Assembly: GCF_004793975.1 (NCBI RefSeq)
Contig: NZ_SRYB01000019.1
Coordinates: 30,194 to 94,193 of the forward strand
DNA: 64,000 nucleotides
DNA from: Lepagella muris
Lineage (GTDB): Bacteria; Bacteroidota; Bacteroidia; Bacteroidales; Muribaculaceae
Direction of reading: 5' to 3'
Shown: one piece after another, positions 54,614 to 62,402 of the stretch
Layout of the letters: each line of letters starts with the position of its first letter
Numbering within the stretch: the first letter of the stretch is position 1
The notes under the pieces: model-generated
What the model saw: the letters and a program-made list of their open reading frames with translations, nothing else
Told to the model about the DNA's origin: nothing
Database searches by the model: none
Translations under genes and position numbers: made by a program

Positions 54614-55267
54614 TTATAATTTATTAGATTTATTATTCCTTATTTCTGTCTCGGTATAAGGAGTAAGATATTCTTCTCTGGCAGTCGCAACCCCTTCAGG
54701 TTCAACTTTTAGATGATAAAATATGCCATCTTCTTCCTCATTATAGCCCATAACAATATCTATTGTTCCGACCATATTGAGATATTTGATATACATCCGA
54801 TCACCAACCTTATATTTTGGAATGGGTGTCTCAAATTCCTCTTCCTCCTTCAAAGGAATCTCACCAGTTAAATCTCTCCATATTTCTTCATCAGTAGGCC
54901 GGTCAGGATTGCATAAAATCCGTTCCTGAAATTCAGTCTGCTCTTTGATTTGCTCAGGAGTTTTTATATTTAAGAACGGACTTATTCTGATCTCAACATA
55001 AAGAGGCTCCGAACCGTATTGAACCTCTGGGAATAAGTCTGGAGGCAACAAGTTAAAGTTTATTGCCATACTGGGATGAGAATGGGTAAGTTTTAATCTG
55101 CCGGCAGCATCACGCGAGATATATCCCAGCATAACTATTGAGGTTGGTTCATCTTTAGCTATTTGAATTGGCCCAGCATTTTTATAAGAATCCTCTTTAG
55201 TGTATGAGGAAAGCTGATTTACTTTAAGAATCCCATCATAAGGATTTGAGTAGTTGTTATTAGCCAT
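54614..55267 (-). CDS. Unknown protein with FPEV-SEPL module and SH3/KOW-like C-terminus
   Basis: 217 aa from ATG 55267. Residues 40-95 contain GYISRDAAGRLKL and FPEVQYGSEPLYVEIRI, matching the protein at 49400. An acidic middle follows. The last 55 residues (YKVGDRMYIKYLNMVGTIDIVM) look like a small beta-barrel of the SH3/KOW kind. Function unknown. Confidence 0.55.
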   Translation of the reverse strand: MANNNYSNPYDGILKVNQLSSYTKEDSYKNAGPIQIAKDEPTSIVMLGYISRDAAGRLKLTHSHPSMAINFNLLPPDLFPEVQYGSEPLYVEIRISPFLNIKTPEQIKEQTEFQERILCNPDRPTDEEIWRDLTGEIPLKEEEEFETPIPKYKVGDRMYIKYLNMVGTIDIVMGYNEEEDGIFYHLKVEPEGVATAREEYLTPYTETEIRNNKSNKL

Positions 55268-55598
55268 TGTTAGTGACAATTTTGATAGGTGAAAACTGAG
55301 AATACATTGGGTCATATTTTAGTTCCAATATTTCTCCTACTTTACAAGATTGCTCGCTGCTAACTACTCCATCATTAAAACGATAGAGAGCTTGACAGCC
55401 ACGACTTGTTTCATCTGCTATTTCGATATACCACACATTCTCACAAGGTTCTGAATAATTGTTTTTCGCTTTCTCATACATTTCACGAAAGCGTTTTAAC
55501 TTATTACAGACAATGTGACACTCATCAAGTGTAATTAGGTTATCTCTTAGGTCAAGAAGTGCTTTATTGGCTTTCGCATTTAATTCACACAAAATCAT
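55260..55598 (-). CDS. Unknown small protein
   Basis: 112 aa from ATG 55598, which has a GAGGGAG purine run upstream. The N-terminal half is helical (KANKALLDLRDNLITLDECHIVCNKLKRF); the second half is beta-like (VWYIEIADETSRGCQALYRFNDG). Not recognised. Confidence 0.5.
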   Translation of the reverse strand: MILCELNAKANKALLDLRDNLITLDECHIVCNKLKRFREMYEKAKNNYSEPCENVWYIEIADETSRGCQALYRFNDGVVSSEQSCKVGEILELKYDPMYSQFSPIKIVTNNG

Positions 55599-55667
55599 AT
55601 AATCTCCCTCTTCAATCACGAATTTCGTTAAACATTGAGAGGTTTTCCGAAGCATATATTTAGGTGA

Positions 55668-55772
55668 TTACACAATGGCTTTATATGGAGCATTATAGTC
55701 AGGCATTTCTGCTGGATGCTCAATAGTGAGATCGGTCTCGAAGAATCCCGTGGAGTATATTATCTGCTTCAT
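55668..55772 (-). CDS. Possible 34-residue gene
   Basis: A short frame with ATG at 55772 and TAA at 55668, MKQIIYSTGFFETDLTIEHP and 14 more residues. It sits in an otherwise empty 125-base gap in the array, in the same direction as its neighbours. Supported only by context. Confidence 0.35.
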   Translation of the reverse strand: MKQIIYSTGFFETDLTIEHPAEMPDYNAPYKAIV

Positions 55773-55780
55773 CTGACTTA

Positions 55781-56272
55781 TTATTTCTTTTGTTTTTTGG
55801 AGATAAACCTTTCAGTTATCCGATTGATCATCTTCCGAAATTTCTTATGACTCATCTTAGGAGGGGTGATTAGAGAATTATGAAAAATGCCATTTTCATC
55901 TAAGAACTCGTCTGTCAGAATATAATGATATTTAACACTGTATGAGCCAATTTCGACCATACAATCTACCAGAGCAAATTGCCCACTATCGCCTATGCCC
56001 CTGAGAAAAATCTTATCGCCATTTTTCAGATTTCTGTTCCCCCAATAATATCCAGGTTCTCTTTCATCTGCGAAAAAGGTTACAATATGGTTCTCTCTAT
56101 CTACCCAGCCATCATTACACCTATATGCTTTTACGCCCATTGCCATCAATTTGGCATGGAAAGCATCACTTGCAGCATTAAATTTTCTATCAGCTTCTAA
56201 TATATCATCTAAAACCGATAAGTCATGCACAATAGTGACACCACCATTTCTATGTTTTATTTCTACGCTCAT
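55781..56272 (-). CDS. Unknown protein
   Basis: 163 aa, soluble. The middle reads KAYRCNDGWVDRENHIVTFF, then GNRNLKNGDKIFLRG, which suggests beta structure; the C-terminus is basic (KKFRKMINRITERFISKKQKK). Overlaps the preceding gene by four bases. Not recognised. Confidence 0.55.
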   Translation of the reverse strand: MSVEIKHRNGGVTIVHDLSVLDDILEADRKFNAASDAFHAKLMAMGVKAYRCNDGWVDRENHIVTFFADEREPGYYWGNRNLKNGDKIFLRGIGDSGQFALVDCMVEIGSYSVKYHYILTDEFLDENGIFHNSLITPPKMSHKKFRKMINRITERFISKKQKK

Positions 56273-56517
56273 ATTTTCTTCTGGTGTTTCAGACGAGTTA
56301 TGGCATCCTTTTTGGAATATGCCATAACCTTGTGTCCTTTGATTGAAAATTCACGCAACTGACGGCTATCTACGGCCCTGGGAAGGGTTTTAGAAAAGCC
56401 ATTACCAGAATCCAGCACAGGATAACGCTTGCGCTCACCATACCGATAAAAGTTGTCTGAATGTTGAGCCATCATTGCAGCAGCACTCAACATTGCAAAT
56501 AATGCTTTCTTACTCAT
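56269..56517 (-). CDS. Unknown small protein
   Basis: 82 aa. The weak hydrophobic start (MSKKALFAMLSAAAMMAQ) could be a signal-like segment. The C-terminus FSIKGHKVMAYSKKDAITRLKH is the best-formed part. Not recognised. Confidence 0.5.
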   Translation of the reverse strand: MSKKALFAMLSAAAMMAQHSDNFYRYGERKRYPVLDSGNGFSKTLPRAVDSRQLREFSIKGHKVMAYSKKDAITRLKHQKKI

Positions 56518-56845
56518 TGTTATTGAACTGGGTTAAGACAAAAGACAGCATTGCCGATTCAGCAGCTTCTTTTGTGGGATAGTATTCATCGGTATCATCA
56601 TATTCAGAAGTGCTGAGGTTTAACCAATCAGCAAACCAATCACGGCCTATAAAGCGATAATTGGCACGAATATTAATACCCTTGTTCTCCCTGATCCATT
56701 TTATTGCGGAGCTGAGAGGGAATAGGAAGTGACCCGATTGCTCTTCATAGTACAATCGCTCAGTTCCCATCCCTAAAGTCAGCAAAGCATCCGTCTGCTC
56801 TAACGTGCAAAGCTCATCTATTGAAAGATAGAAGTTTTCATTCAT
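56510..56845 (-). CDS. Unknown small protein
   Basis: 111 aa, acidic and soluble. Includes GTERLYYEEQSGHFLFPLSS and WFADWLNLS. Overlaps both neighbours by a few bases. Not recognised. Confidence 0.5.
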   Translation of the reverse strand: MNENFYLSIDELCTLEQTDALLTLGMGTERLYYEEQSGHFLFPLSSAIKWIRENKGINIRANYRFIGRDWFADWLNLSTSEYDDTDEYYPTKEAAESAMLSFVLTQFNNNE

Positions 56846-57195
56846 TGTCTATCTTGTTTTACACCGACATACATTTCACCTTCCAACATCACCTCATTGT
56901 TATAAGCCTTTCTGATGTTGAATGTGATGATATTACTTTCAAGGAAATGTTTAGCAAACTCTTCAGCTATATGCCGATAGGCCCATTCCTTTTGGCATTG
57001 CGGGATATTGTCAGGATCGACGATTTCCCCAAATTTATGTGGGAAAATATAGCCACATTGTACTGGGGTGATTTTGTAAACCGATTTGATTGGTATGTAG
57101 TAACATTCACGGGGATCTTCACCATGACAAGTAATGACTTGTGGGTTGAGTTTATTTGCCCATTTCCTAAGTAGAGCCGCTATTTTCTTTTTCAT
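56842..57195 (-). CDS. Unknown small protein
   Basis: 117 aa with a basic helical start (KKKIAALLRKWANKL). The core is WAYRHIAEEFAKHFLESN. Not recognised. Confidence 0.5.
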   Translation of the reverse strand: MKKKIAALLRKWANKLNPQVITCHGEDPRECYYIPIKSVYKITPVQCGYIFPHKFGEIVDPDNIPQCQKEWAYRHIAEEFAKHFLESNIITFNIRKAYNNEVMLEGEMYVGVKQDRQ

Positions 57196-57199
57196 ACGA

Positions 57200-57448
57200 T
57201 TAGTGGTTACGATAGTATTCTTTTACAAACGCATCCATCTGCCGGCGAGCTTCTGCCTTGGCTGCTTCAACAGAGGTAAAGTAATCCAGAGGAACTTCAA
57301 CCTTATGTATAACCTTACGCACAAGGCGTTTCAGGATTTTTGTTCGACGAGTATAATATACTTCGCCAATGACACACAGCTCCATTAAGCCATCAAAACC
57401 GCGAGGAACACCAGCCACATCTACGGAAGTTACAAGTTGCTTTTTCAT
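57200..57448 (-). CDS. Unknown small basic protein
   Basis: 82 aa from ATG 57448, which overlaps the upstream stop by four bases. Rich in Lys, Arg and Val, with the end FTSVEAAKAEARRQMDAFVK helical. Not recognised. Confidence 0.5.
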   Translation of the reverse strand: MKKQLVTSVDVAGVPRGFDGLMELCVIGEVYYTRRTKILKRLVRKVIHKVEVPLDYFTSVEAAKAEARRQMDAFVKEYYRNH

Positions 57449-57756
57449 TGTTCTGAGTAGTCTTTGCACGGTCTTTTTCGTGCCGTTATACACTTATGAG
57501 ATTTGAAACAATACATTTTCTTGTCTTTAAGGACATCGTAATGCTTGCACTGAGAGCAGTGAGGTGAGAACACTTGGGGAAGGTTCTCATCTTCAGGAGT
57601 GGCATCACGCACTTGCACCCAGCCGATACCGACATATTGATGAACTACACCATCCAGCACAATGTGGAAGTTGGCATCAACAATACATTGAGGTGGATTG
57701 ACAGACATCTTAATCTGACCTCTCATTCCGAAGATGTCATAATATTTGACTCTCAT
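57445..57756 (-). CDS. Unknown small protein with C-terminal cysteine cluster
   Basis: 103 aa. The last 40 residues hold CSQCKHYD, CFKSHKC and CKDY, enough for a zinc site. Its ATG overlaps the radical SAM stop codon and follows an AAGGAGGA run, one of the few Shine-Dalgarno-like sites in the window. Not recognised. Confidence 0.55.
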   Translation of the reverse strand: MRVKYYDIFGMRGQIKMSVNPPQCIVDANFHIVLDGVVHQYVGIGWVQVRDATPEDENLPQVFSPHCSQCKHYDVLKDKKMYCFKSHKCITARKRPCKDYSEQ

Positions 57757-58568
57757 TTTTCTTCCTCCTTAAAACCTAATAAGTTACGGGCCACCACAAT
57801 CTTGATATTGTCCGACTTCAGGAACTTCTTTCCTAAAGCACACTGACAACACGGTTTAGCCTCCCTGAGATTGTTGAAAATGTCAAGCATATAATCATCA
57901 TTGACATTTCCGAATGAAGGGCATAGGCAGGATTCTGAAAGATGCACATTGCCTTTGTAGTCAATACAAGGCTTGCACATCACTCCCGGTGTATGATCCA
58001 ATCCAGTTAGTTTTCTGGTTGGACTTGTTTGTTTGAAAAGCAAGTGCCCATTCAGACAAGACATATAGTGAGGATTGTCTGCTATTTCTTTCTGAGCCTG
58101 CTCATTTGTTTTGGCCCTACCTAAGTCCTGCATACTTCTGATTTCATCAGTAGTAAGAATAATCTTTGGTATGGCACTGAGTTCTTTGCTGTGCTCAATG
58201 ATGAATGAGGCATCTTTATACCACTTTGGATTAGTATAAACTTGCATACCTACATAAGATTGGAGCTTTGCAAGTTTTATCATTTCTTCAGAGCGCTCCG
58301 GGAACCAAGTGCCATTTGAGGTCACTGTAAAGCCTCCAGGAGTCTTACTTTGTTTGACAAAGCGGTCAAGATACTGACAGAACTCTGAGAACTGAGGATG
58401 CTCTGTCGGCTCTCCACCAGTTATGATATAGGCACTTGCACCTAAGAATTGTCCAAATCTCAGGGCGTTTTTGAAAGTGGCTTCGCTCATGTGTTCTCCA
58501 TTAGGGTTGGAGCAGTGCATACAATGAGCGCATTCTTCGTGGCATTTATTCGTTATCTGAATCAGCAT
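57753..58568 (-). CDS. Radical SAM enzyme with extra cysteines at the C-terminus
   Basis: 271 aa. The cluster motif CHEECAHC (residues 9-16) is CxxxCxxC and would bind a 4Fe-4S cluster that cleaves S-adenosylmethionine; TGGEPTEHP is the next conserved block. Residues from about 190 on hold CKPC, SCLC and CCQC, which could bind auxiliary clusters as in SPASM-type maturases. The substrate is unknown. The gene overlaps an upstream 70-codon gene by 23 bases and is coupled to the cysteine-rich small gene downstream. Confidence 0.85.
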   Translation of the reverse strand: MLIQITNKCHEECAHCMHCSNPNGEHMSEATFKNALRFGQFLGASAYIITGGEPTEHPQFSEFCQYLDRFVKQSKTPGGFTVTSNGTWFPERSEEMIKLAKLQSYVGMQVYTNPKWYKDASFIIEHSKELSAIPKIILTTDEIRSMQDLGRAKTNEQAQKEIADNPHYMSCLNGHLLFKQTSPTRKLTGLDHTPGVMCKPCIDYKGNVHLSESCLCPSFGNVNDDYMLDIFNNLREAKPCCQCALGKKFLKSDNIKIVVARNLLGFKEEEK

Positions 58569-58758
58569 AATCGGAAGGTATTAAAAGGGGTTCTGTTATA
58601 TTGGGTTCTGATGCAGGCAGTTGATTATTCTCGATTTGGTCTGAAAGATCTTCATATTCTACATCAATGATTTCACGAGGCTCTTCTCTAAAAGAATTGA
58701 ATAGCTGTTGCATAGATAGGGCACCTATACCATAGGCTTCAATTATATGGCGTATCAT
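58546..58758 (-). CDS. Small acidic protein upstream of the radical SAM gene
   Basis: 70 aa. A helical N-terminus (HIIEAYGIGALSMQQLFNSF) is followed by a Glu/Asp/Pro-rich tail ending PSDYADSDNE. It overlaps the radical SAM gene by 23 bases. It could be a partner or a peptide substrate, but nothing in its sequence proves this. Confidence 0.55.
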   Translation of the reverse strand: MIRHIIEAYGIGALSMQQLFNSFREEPREIIDVEYEDLSDQIENNQLPASEPNITEPLLIPSDYADSDNE

Positions 58759-58759
58759 A

Positions 58760-59155
58760 TCATTTATTACCGAAGTCTGCTGGGATTTCTCCCCAGGCTC
58801 TGTTATCCCATTTCACTACCTTAATCTCATCCACCCAATAAGCCATAGCTCTTAGGTATATTTCAGCTTTCATCAGTCTCGCATTACGCTTGCCGGATGC
58901 AGTACGTTTATTCTTGAACCAACTTATAGCGGTCGTACTGTCTGAGAAAATGACTTTAGGCTGAAAGTCATTGTCAATGATGTATTTGACAGCCTCAACT
59001 ATCGCAAGGAACTCACCGATATTAATGGTCTGATTACCCAAATCGGAATAGAATAGCGTTTTCCCAGTATTCAGGTCAACTCCCTGAAATTCTGTCTTAC
59101 GATTCTTCATTGAATGGGCCGCGTCAACTGCGATACCCTCATTGAGACTAATCAT
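58760..59155 (-). CDS. Ribonuclease HI-like protein
   Basis: 131 aa. Acidic residues fall in the RNase H order: Asp near the start (AVDAAHS), Glu in INIGEFLAIVEAV, Asp in VIFSDSTTAISWF, and Asp near the C-terminus (EIPADFG). It would cut RNA in RNA-DNA hybrids, useful in replication of an element or phage. About 25 residues shorter than E. coli RNase HI. Confidence 0.8.
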   Translation of the reverse strand: MISLNEGIAVDAAHSMKNRKTEFQGVDLNTGKTLFYSDLGNQTINIGEFLAIVEAVKYIIDNDFQPKVIFSDSTTAISWFKNKRTASGKRNARLMKAEIYLRAMAYWVDEIKVVKWDNRAWGEIPADFGNK

Positions 59156-59180
59156 ATTAAGATAGTTATGTTACACTGCG

Positions 59181-59885
59181 TTAATCATTTGAGATGAAAT
59201 CCGGGAAACGGAATTTCTTTCTTTGTGCTTTGGAGAGAGAAAAGTATATTTTGGCATACTTCACCATTTCGGTCTGCTTCTCATCCAGCATATTCATGGT
59301 TACAAATGTGTTTGCCTGAAGCAGTTTGCGTTGCTTATCCCACTGAAGCAGAGCTACACCATCATTGACCGGGCCGAATATGTGAATCTTGTTACGAAAG
59401 ACCGATTTGGTTTCGATCCAAGTCATCGTCAGGTTGCGCTTCATATAGATAGCAATCACATCAATAATGTTTTTTGAAGTTGTGAGTTGACCTCTGATCT
59501 GCCAGTCACAAACCTCCATAAATCGCTCTTTATAGCGATGAAAGAAATGAGGATTGAATTTGATAGCTTGTCTGCTCTCAGTATAAAAGGCAATAGCTGA
59601 TATGCCCTTGCCAGTATTCATCAGACCGATATGGAATGATGACCAATCCCATTTCTTAGATTTGCCGGCGCCAGTCTGAAAGTAGATGAGTATTCCGAGA
59701 TAGCTGTTACCACGAAACGAGGTAAAGACTTTGGTCAGAATCACAGTTGGCTGTTTATGGCGTTTCCATAAATATCGTGTGACATATTCAGAGTTGTCGA
59801 AACGGACAGTCTTTTCCTGAATATCTGCAAGGTCTAAGCGATACTCATCAAGCAGCTCATTACTTGACATTCCTTCTTCAAACAT
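59181..59885 (-). CDS. Unknown basic protein
   Basis: 234 aa from ATG 59885, which overlaps the preceding gene by eight bases; a longer reading to 60062 would overlap it by 185 bases and is rejected. NPHFFHRYKERF in the middle and a basic C-terminus (SKAQRKKFRFPDF). Possibly DNA- or RNA-binding; no family recognised. Confidence 0.55.
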   Translation of the reverse strand: MFEEGMSSNELLDEYRLDLADIQEKTVRFDNSEYVTRYLWKRHKQPTVILTKVFTSFRGNSYLGILIYFQTGAGKSKKWDWSSFHIGLMNTGKGISAIAFYTESRQAIKFNPHFFHRYKERFMEVCDWQIRGQLTTSKNIIDVIAIYMKRNLTMTWIETKSVFRNKIHIFGPVNDGVALLQWDKQRKLLQANTFVTMNMLDEKQTEMVKYAKIYFSLSKAQRKKFRFPDFISND

Positions 59886-60372
59886 TGCCCTGAGATTGTT
59901 CGTAAAGCCTTCTAACCATAAAGGCATTGTCAATGAAATCTTCGGCAGTGGCAATGGCGTTTTCAAGGTCATTTCTACCACGAAGAAGCTGGGCGATAAC
60001 TTGAATGTCATTCTTACGCTTCTCCTTGCTGGAGGGGTCGTAGATGATTTCTTTGTTACCAAAAGTTATGCGCACAACGAATACGTTTTTGCGGCAAATG
60101 GTTTTAATGGTGGCGGGGAACCGGAGAATGGTTGCAGATTTGGCTATGAAGCCAGTCTCGCTACGCATTGGCATCAGAGTGCAGCTATAAAGCATATTGG
60201 GGATGATGTCTTTTGCGATAGACGGATCTACGAACACGATTTTTTTCTTGCTCTCAGTTTCCCGACACCCTTTCCAACTTCCGTTGGTCTTGGTGACGAA
60301 ACCATAGAGCCGGTCTGCAACATTTTCAAGCCCTTTGTAGAACTTGATGTTAGTTTTTATTCTTTGTGCCAT
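59878..60372 (-). CDS. Unknown protein
   Basis: 164 aa, basic N-terminal half (MAQRIKTNIKFYKGLENVADR) and a helical C-terminus (LLRGRNDLENAIATAEDFIDNAFMVRRLYEQS). First gene after an internal terminator and palindrome. Not recognised. Confidence 0.5.
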   Translation of the reverse strand: MAQRIKTNIKFYKGLENVADRLYGFVTKTNGSWKGCRETESKKKIVFVDPSIAKDIIPNMLYSCTLMPMRSETGFIAKSATILRFPATIKTICRKNVFVVRITFGNKEIIYDPSSKEKRKNDIQVIAQLLRGRNDLENAIATAEDFIDNAFMVRRLYEQSQGNV

Positions 60373-60403
60373 AATATATTGCTGTTATCATTTGAGGGCA
60401 TAC

Positions 60404-60439
60404 AAAAAGGCCCTGCACCGAGTAATAGTGCAGAGCCTT
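60404..60439 (-). terminator. Internal terminator in the minus-strand array
   Basis: AAGGCCCTGCAC (60407-60418) pairs with GTGCAGAGCCTT (60428-60439) with one mismatch; on the minus strand TTTTTG follows. It separates the genes above 60484 from those below. Confidence 0.7.
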
Positions 60440-60443
60440 CAGA

Positions 60444-60463
60444 AAGATTTATTAATAAATCTT
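60444..60463. promoter_or_regulatory. Perfect 20-base palindrome
   Basis: AAGATTTATTAATAAATCTT is its own reverse complement. It lies between a terminator and the gene at 60484 and may be an operator. Confidence 0.45.
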
Positions 60464-60483
60464 AAAAAGCCTATTTATTTTGG

Positions 60484-60759
60484 TTAATAATCGCTAACCT
60501 TGTCATTGATTAACTGAGTTACTGATGGGATTATGAACTTCCCGGATGAGTCACGTTGCTGAACGATTTGGAACTTCATGTCAGTTCTCAGCTCCGGAAG
60601 AGTGTCAGTTGTGGTGATTGTGAGACCATTCTGGGTTGCTTCAACGATTAAGAACTCATCTTTATCATCAGACTGGTTGTAATGTCGAATGATTAGGATT
60701 TCGTCATCCTGAACCCCTAAATATTGCCATAATTGTTGGATTTGGAATGTCGCGTTCAT
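60484..60759 (-). CDS. Unknown small protein
   Basis: 91 aa from ATG 60759. Acidic beta-like protein (IQQLWQYLGVQDDEILIIRHY, then EFLIVEATQNGLTITTTDTL). Not recognised. Confidence 0.5.
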   Translation of the reverse strand: MNATFQIQQLWQYLGVQDDEILIIRHYNQSDDKDEFLIVEATQNGLTITTTDTLPELRTDMKFQIVQQRDSSGKFIIPSVTQLINDKVSDY

Positions 60760-60780
60760 ATAAATACTGCTTTTAATCAA

Positions 60781-61182
60781 TTATAGTTCCAACGTGTCTG
60801 AGAAGCAGTTGGAACAGAAACCTTTTGTCCTGTTATACTGAGCCTTACCAATGCGTCGGCCACAACGGTTACAGAACAAGAGTGATTCATTCTTTCCGTG
60901 AAGAATGTCTTTGAGACTTTGTTGGCTTATATTGTATTCGCGCGATAACGCTCTCAACACTTCAGGGAAGTTATAATTCTTGTCCTGATGTTCCAGCCAA
61001 TGCAATCCGCTTGTCAGTCTTTCGTAGTCGGCCCTGATTAAGAGATTGCGAATGTATGTGGCATTGAGAAGTCGCTGGGCGTTGAGGCGTTCCAGCAAGG
61101 CAATCTCAATACCAAACATATCACTCGCTTTCTCCAAGTCTTTAGGGCGTAGTGTAAATTGAACTGTATCGGCCAGGCCCAT
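60781..61182 (-). CDS. Small protein with HTH-like helix pair and zinc ribbon
   Basis: 133 aa. EVLRALSREYNISQQSLKDIL reads like a helix-turn-helix. The C-terminus has CNRCGRRI and CSNC, a zinc-ribbon spacing. A DNA-binding role is likely but unproven. Confidence 0.6.
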   Translation of the reverse strand: MGLADTVQFTLRPKDLEKASDMFGIEIALLERLNAQRLLNATYIRNLLIRADYERLTSGLHWLEHQDKNYNFPEVLRALSREYNISQQSLKDILHGKNESLLFCNRCGRRIGKAQYNRTKGFCSNCFSDTLEL

Positions 61183-61183
61183 A

Positions 61184-61483
61184 TTATTCAGCTTTTTTGA
61201 AGGAGATGGTCAGGACTGCATCGTAATGCTCATCCGGCTCAATAGCGGCAAAAGCATCTGCGAGCATATTGATCATAACTCGATTGCTGTCCTCATGCGA
61301 CATATTTTTCCAATCCAGCTCCATCTCATCTGAGATAGCTTTTGCACTCTCATAGAATGGGCTGTCTTGTGGAATTTCATTTACGTCGTAAGGAGCATCC
61401 TCACTGAATAAAAACTTTGATAATTGGAAGTAGTTTGCGATTGCTTCCTGAGATTTTTGAAGAACCTCTTTCTTAGTTGCCAT
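61184..61483 (-). CDS. Unknown small acidic protein
   Basis: 99 aa, helical and acidic (KSQEAIANYFQLSKFLF, then SEDAPYDVNEIPQ). Ends one base before the next gene's start. Not recognised. Confidence 0.5.
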   Translation of the reverse strand: MATKKEVLQKSQEAIANYFQLSKFLFSEDAPYDVNEIPQDSPFYESAKAISDEMELDWKNMSHEDSNRVMINMLADAFAAIEPDEHYDAVLTISFKKAE

Positions 61484-61514
61484 AAATATTGATCATATTA
61501 TGACACTGCTTTCA

Positions 61515-61958
61515 TCATTTTGGGTCAAACGTCAAATCACAATGAATCACCTCACAGACGGCCAACAAGGTTTTGATGGAAAGTGGAATGACATATTTAC
61601 GCCCCTCTGCCTCTTCTTTCATTCGTTCCAGATCTTCTGGAATGAAAGATTTGGGAGGGGTATAATGTATTCCGGTCTTTCGATAGACTAACTTAGGATC
61701 GACTTGGTAGCGTCTCATAAGCAAATCCAACACCTTGTGAACACCAAGCACAGAATCGGGATAGAAGCGATCCTCAGTAGCCAAATCTGTCATCACAAAT
61801 TTCAAGTTCATATCTTGACAAAATATGATAAGATTTTGGACTGGATAGTTACTTCTTGATAACTCTATGGATTGTACGGCATAAGCTGTCAAACTACCTG
61901 TATAGGCAGCTCCATTTACAGCTTCCTTTATTCTGTCTGCGAGTTGTTCCTGGTTCAT
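61515..61958 (-). CDS. Putative transcription factor with two HTH-like segments
   Basis: 147 aa. Two regions of similar pattern, AVQSIELSRSNYPVQNLIIFCQD (near 27-49) and VYRKTGIHYTPPKSF...SIKTLLAVCEVIHCD (near 95-143), each look like an XRE-type helix-turn-helix, suggesting an internal duplication. It may regulate the array. Overlaps its upstream neighbour by four bases. Confidence 0.5.
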   Translation of the reverse strand: MNQEQLADRIKEAVNGAAYTGSLTAYAVQSIELSRSNYPVQNLIIFCQDMNLKFVMTDLATEDRFYPDSVLGVHKVLDLLMRRYQVDPKLVYRKTGIHYTPPKSFIPEDLERMKEEAEGRKYVIPLSIKTLLAVCEVIHCDLTFDPK

Positions 61959-62302
61959 CTATGAATAGTCTGTTTGATGGTGTTCACTATCTTAATAACG
62001 TCACTTTTGACCGATTGGTACGAAAACTTATCGGCAGATTGACAGTTTTCGATAAGCACCTCCAGATCTCCACTGGCATCAGTGAGGTCAGACACATTGT
62101 CGGTCATCGCATCATTGGCAGCAGACCACTGGAATGATTCGGGCCGGTTATCAAGAGCTTCTTCCTCTTCATCGGCACATTTCTGAACATCAGATTGAGC
62201 TTTCTGAAGAATTTTCAGGGCCTCTGCCTTATCAACCGGGTCTCTCAGTCTTGCTAAACCGTCAAGAACGGCATGAAGAACACTTCGTCTTTGTCTATTC
62301 AT
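61955..62302 (-). CDS. Unknown helical protein
   Basis: 115 aa from ATG 62302. Helical, Asp/Glu-rich (VDKAEALKILQKAQSDVQKCADEEEE). Start of a transcript, given the promoter at 62338. Not recognised. Confidence 0.5.
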   Translation of the reverse strand: MNRQRRSVLHAVLDGLARLRDPVDKAEALKILQKAQSDVQKCADEEEEALDNRPESFQWSAANDAMTDNVSDLTDASGDLEVLIENCQSADKFSYQSVKSDVIKIVNTIKQTIHR

Positions 62303-62323
62303 ATTTTTGGTTTTTGCTTTAGA

Positions 62324-62369
62324 ACTGAAAGACACTGCAAAATTACGAAAAAATGCAATGCCTTTCAGT
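62324..62369 (-). promoter_or_regulatory. Promoter with flanking inverted repeat
   Basis: TAATTTTG on the minus strand (62338-62345) is a full -7 match, 36 bases before ATG 62302. The repeats ACTGAAAG (62324-62331) and CTTTCAGT (62362-62369) frame it and could bind a regulator. No good -33 box is seen. Confidence 0.5.
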
Positions 62370-62402
62370 ATAAAAATTACTCCGATATACTTAGATTGCA
62401 GA

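Noticed and set aside
59886..60062. Upstream extension of the gene at 59181
   Set aside because: It would overlap the intact gene at 59878 by 185 bases, while ATG 59885 gives a normal short overlap.
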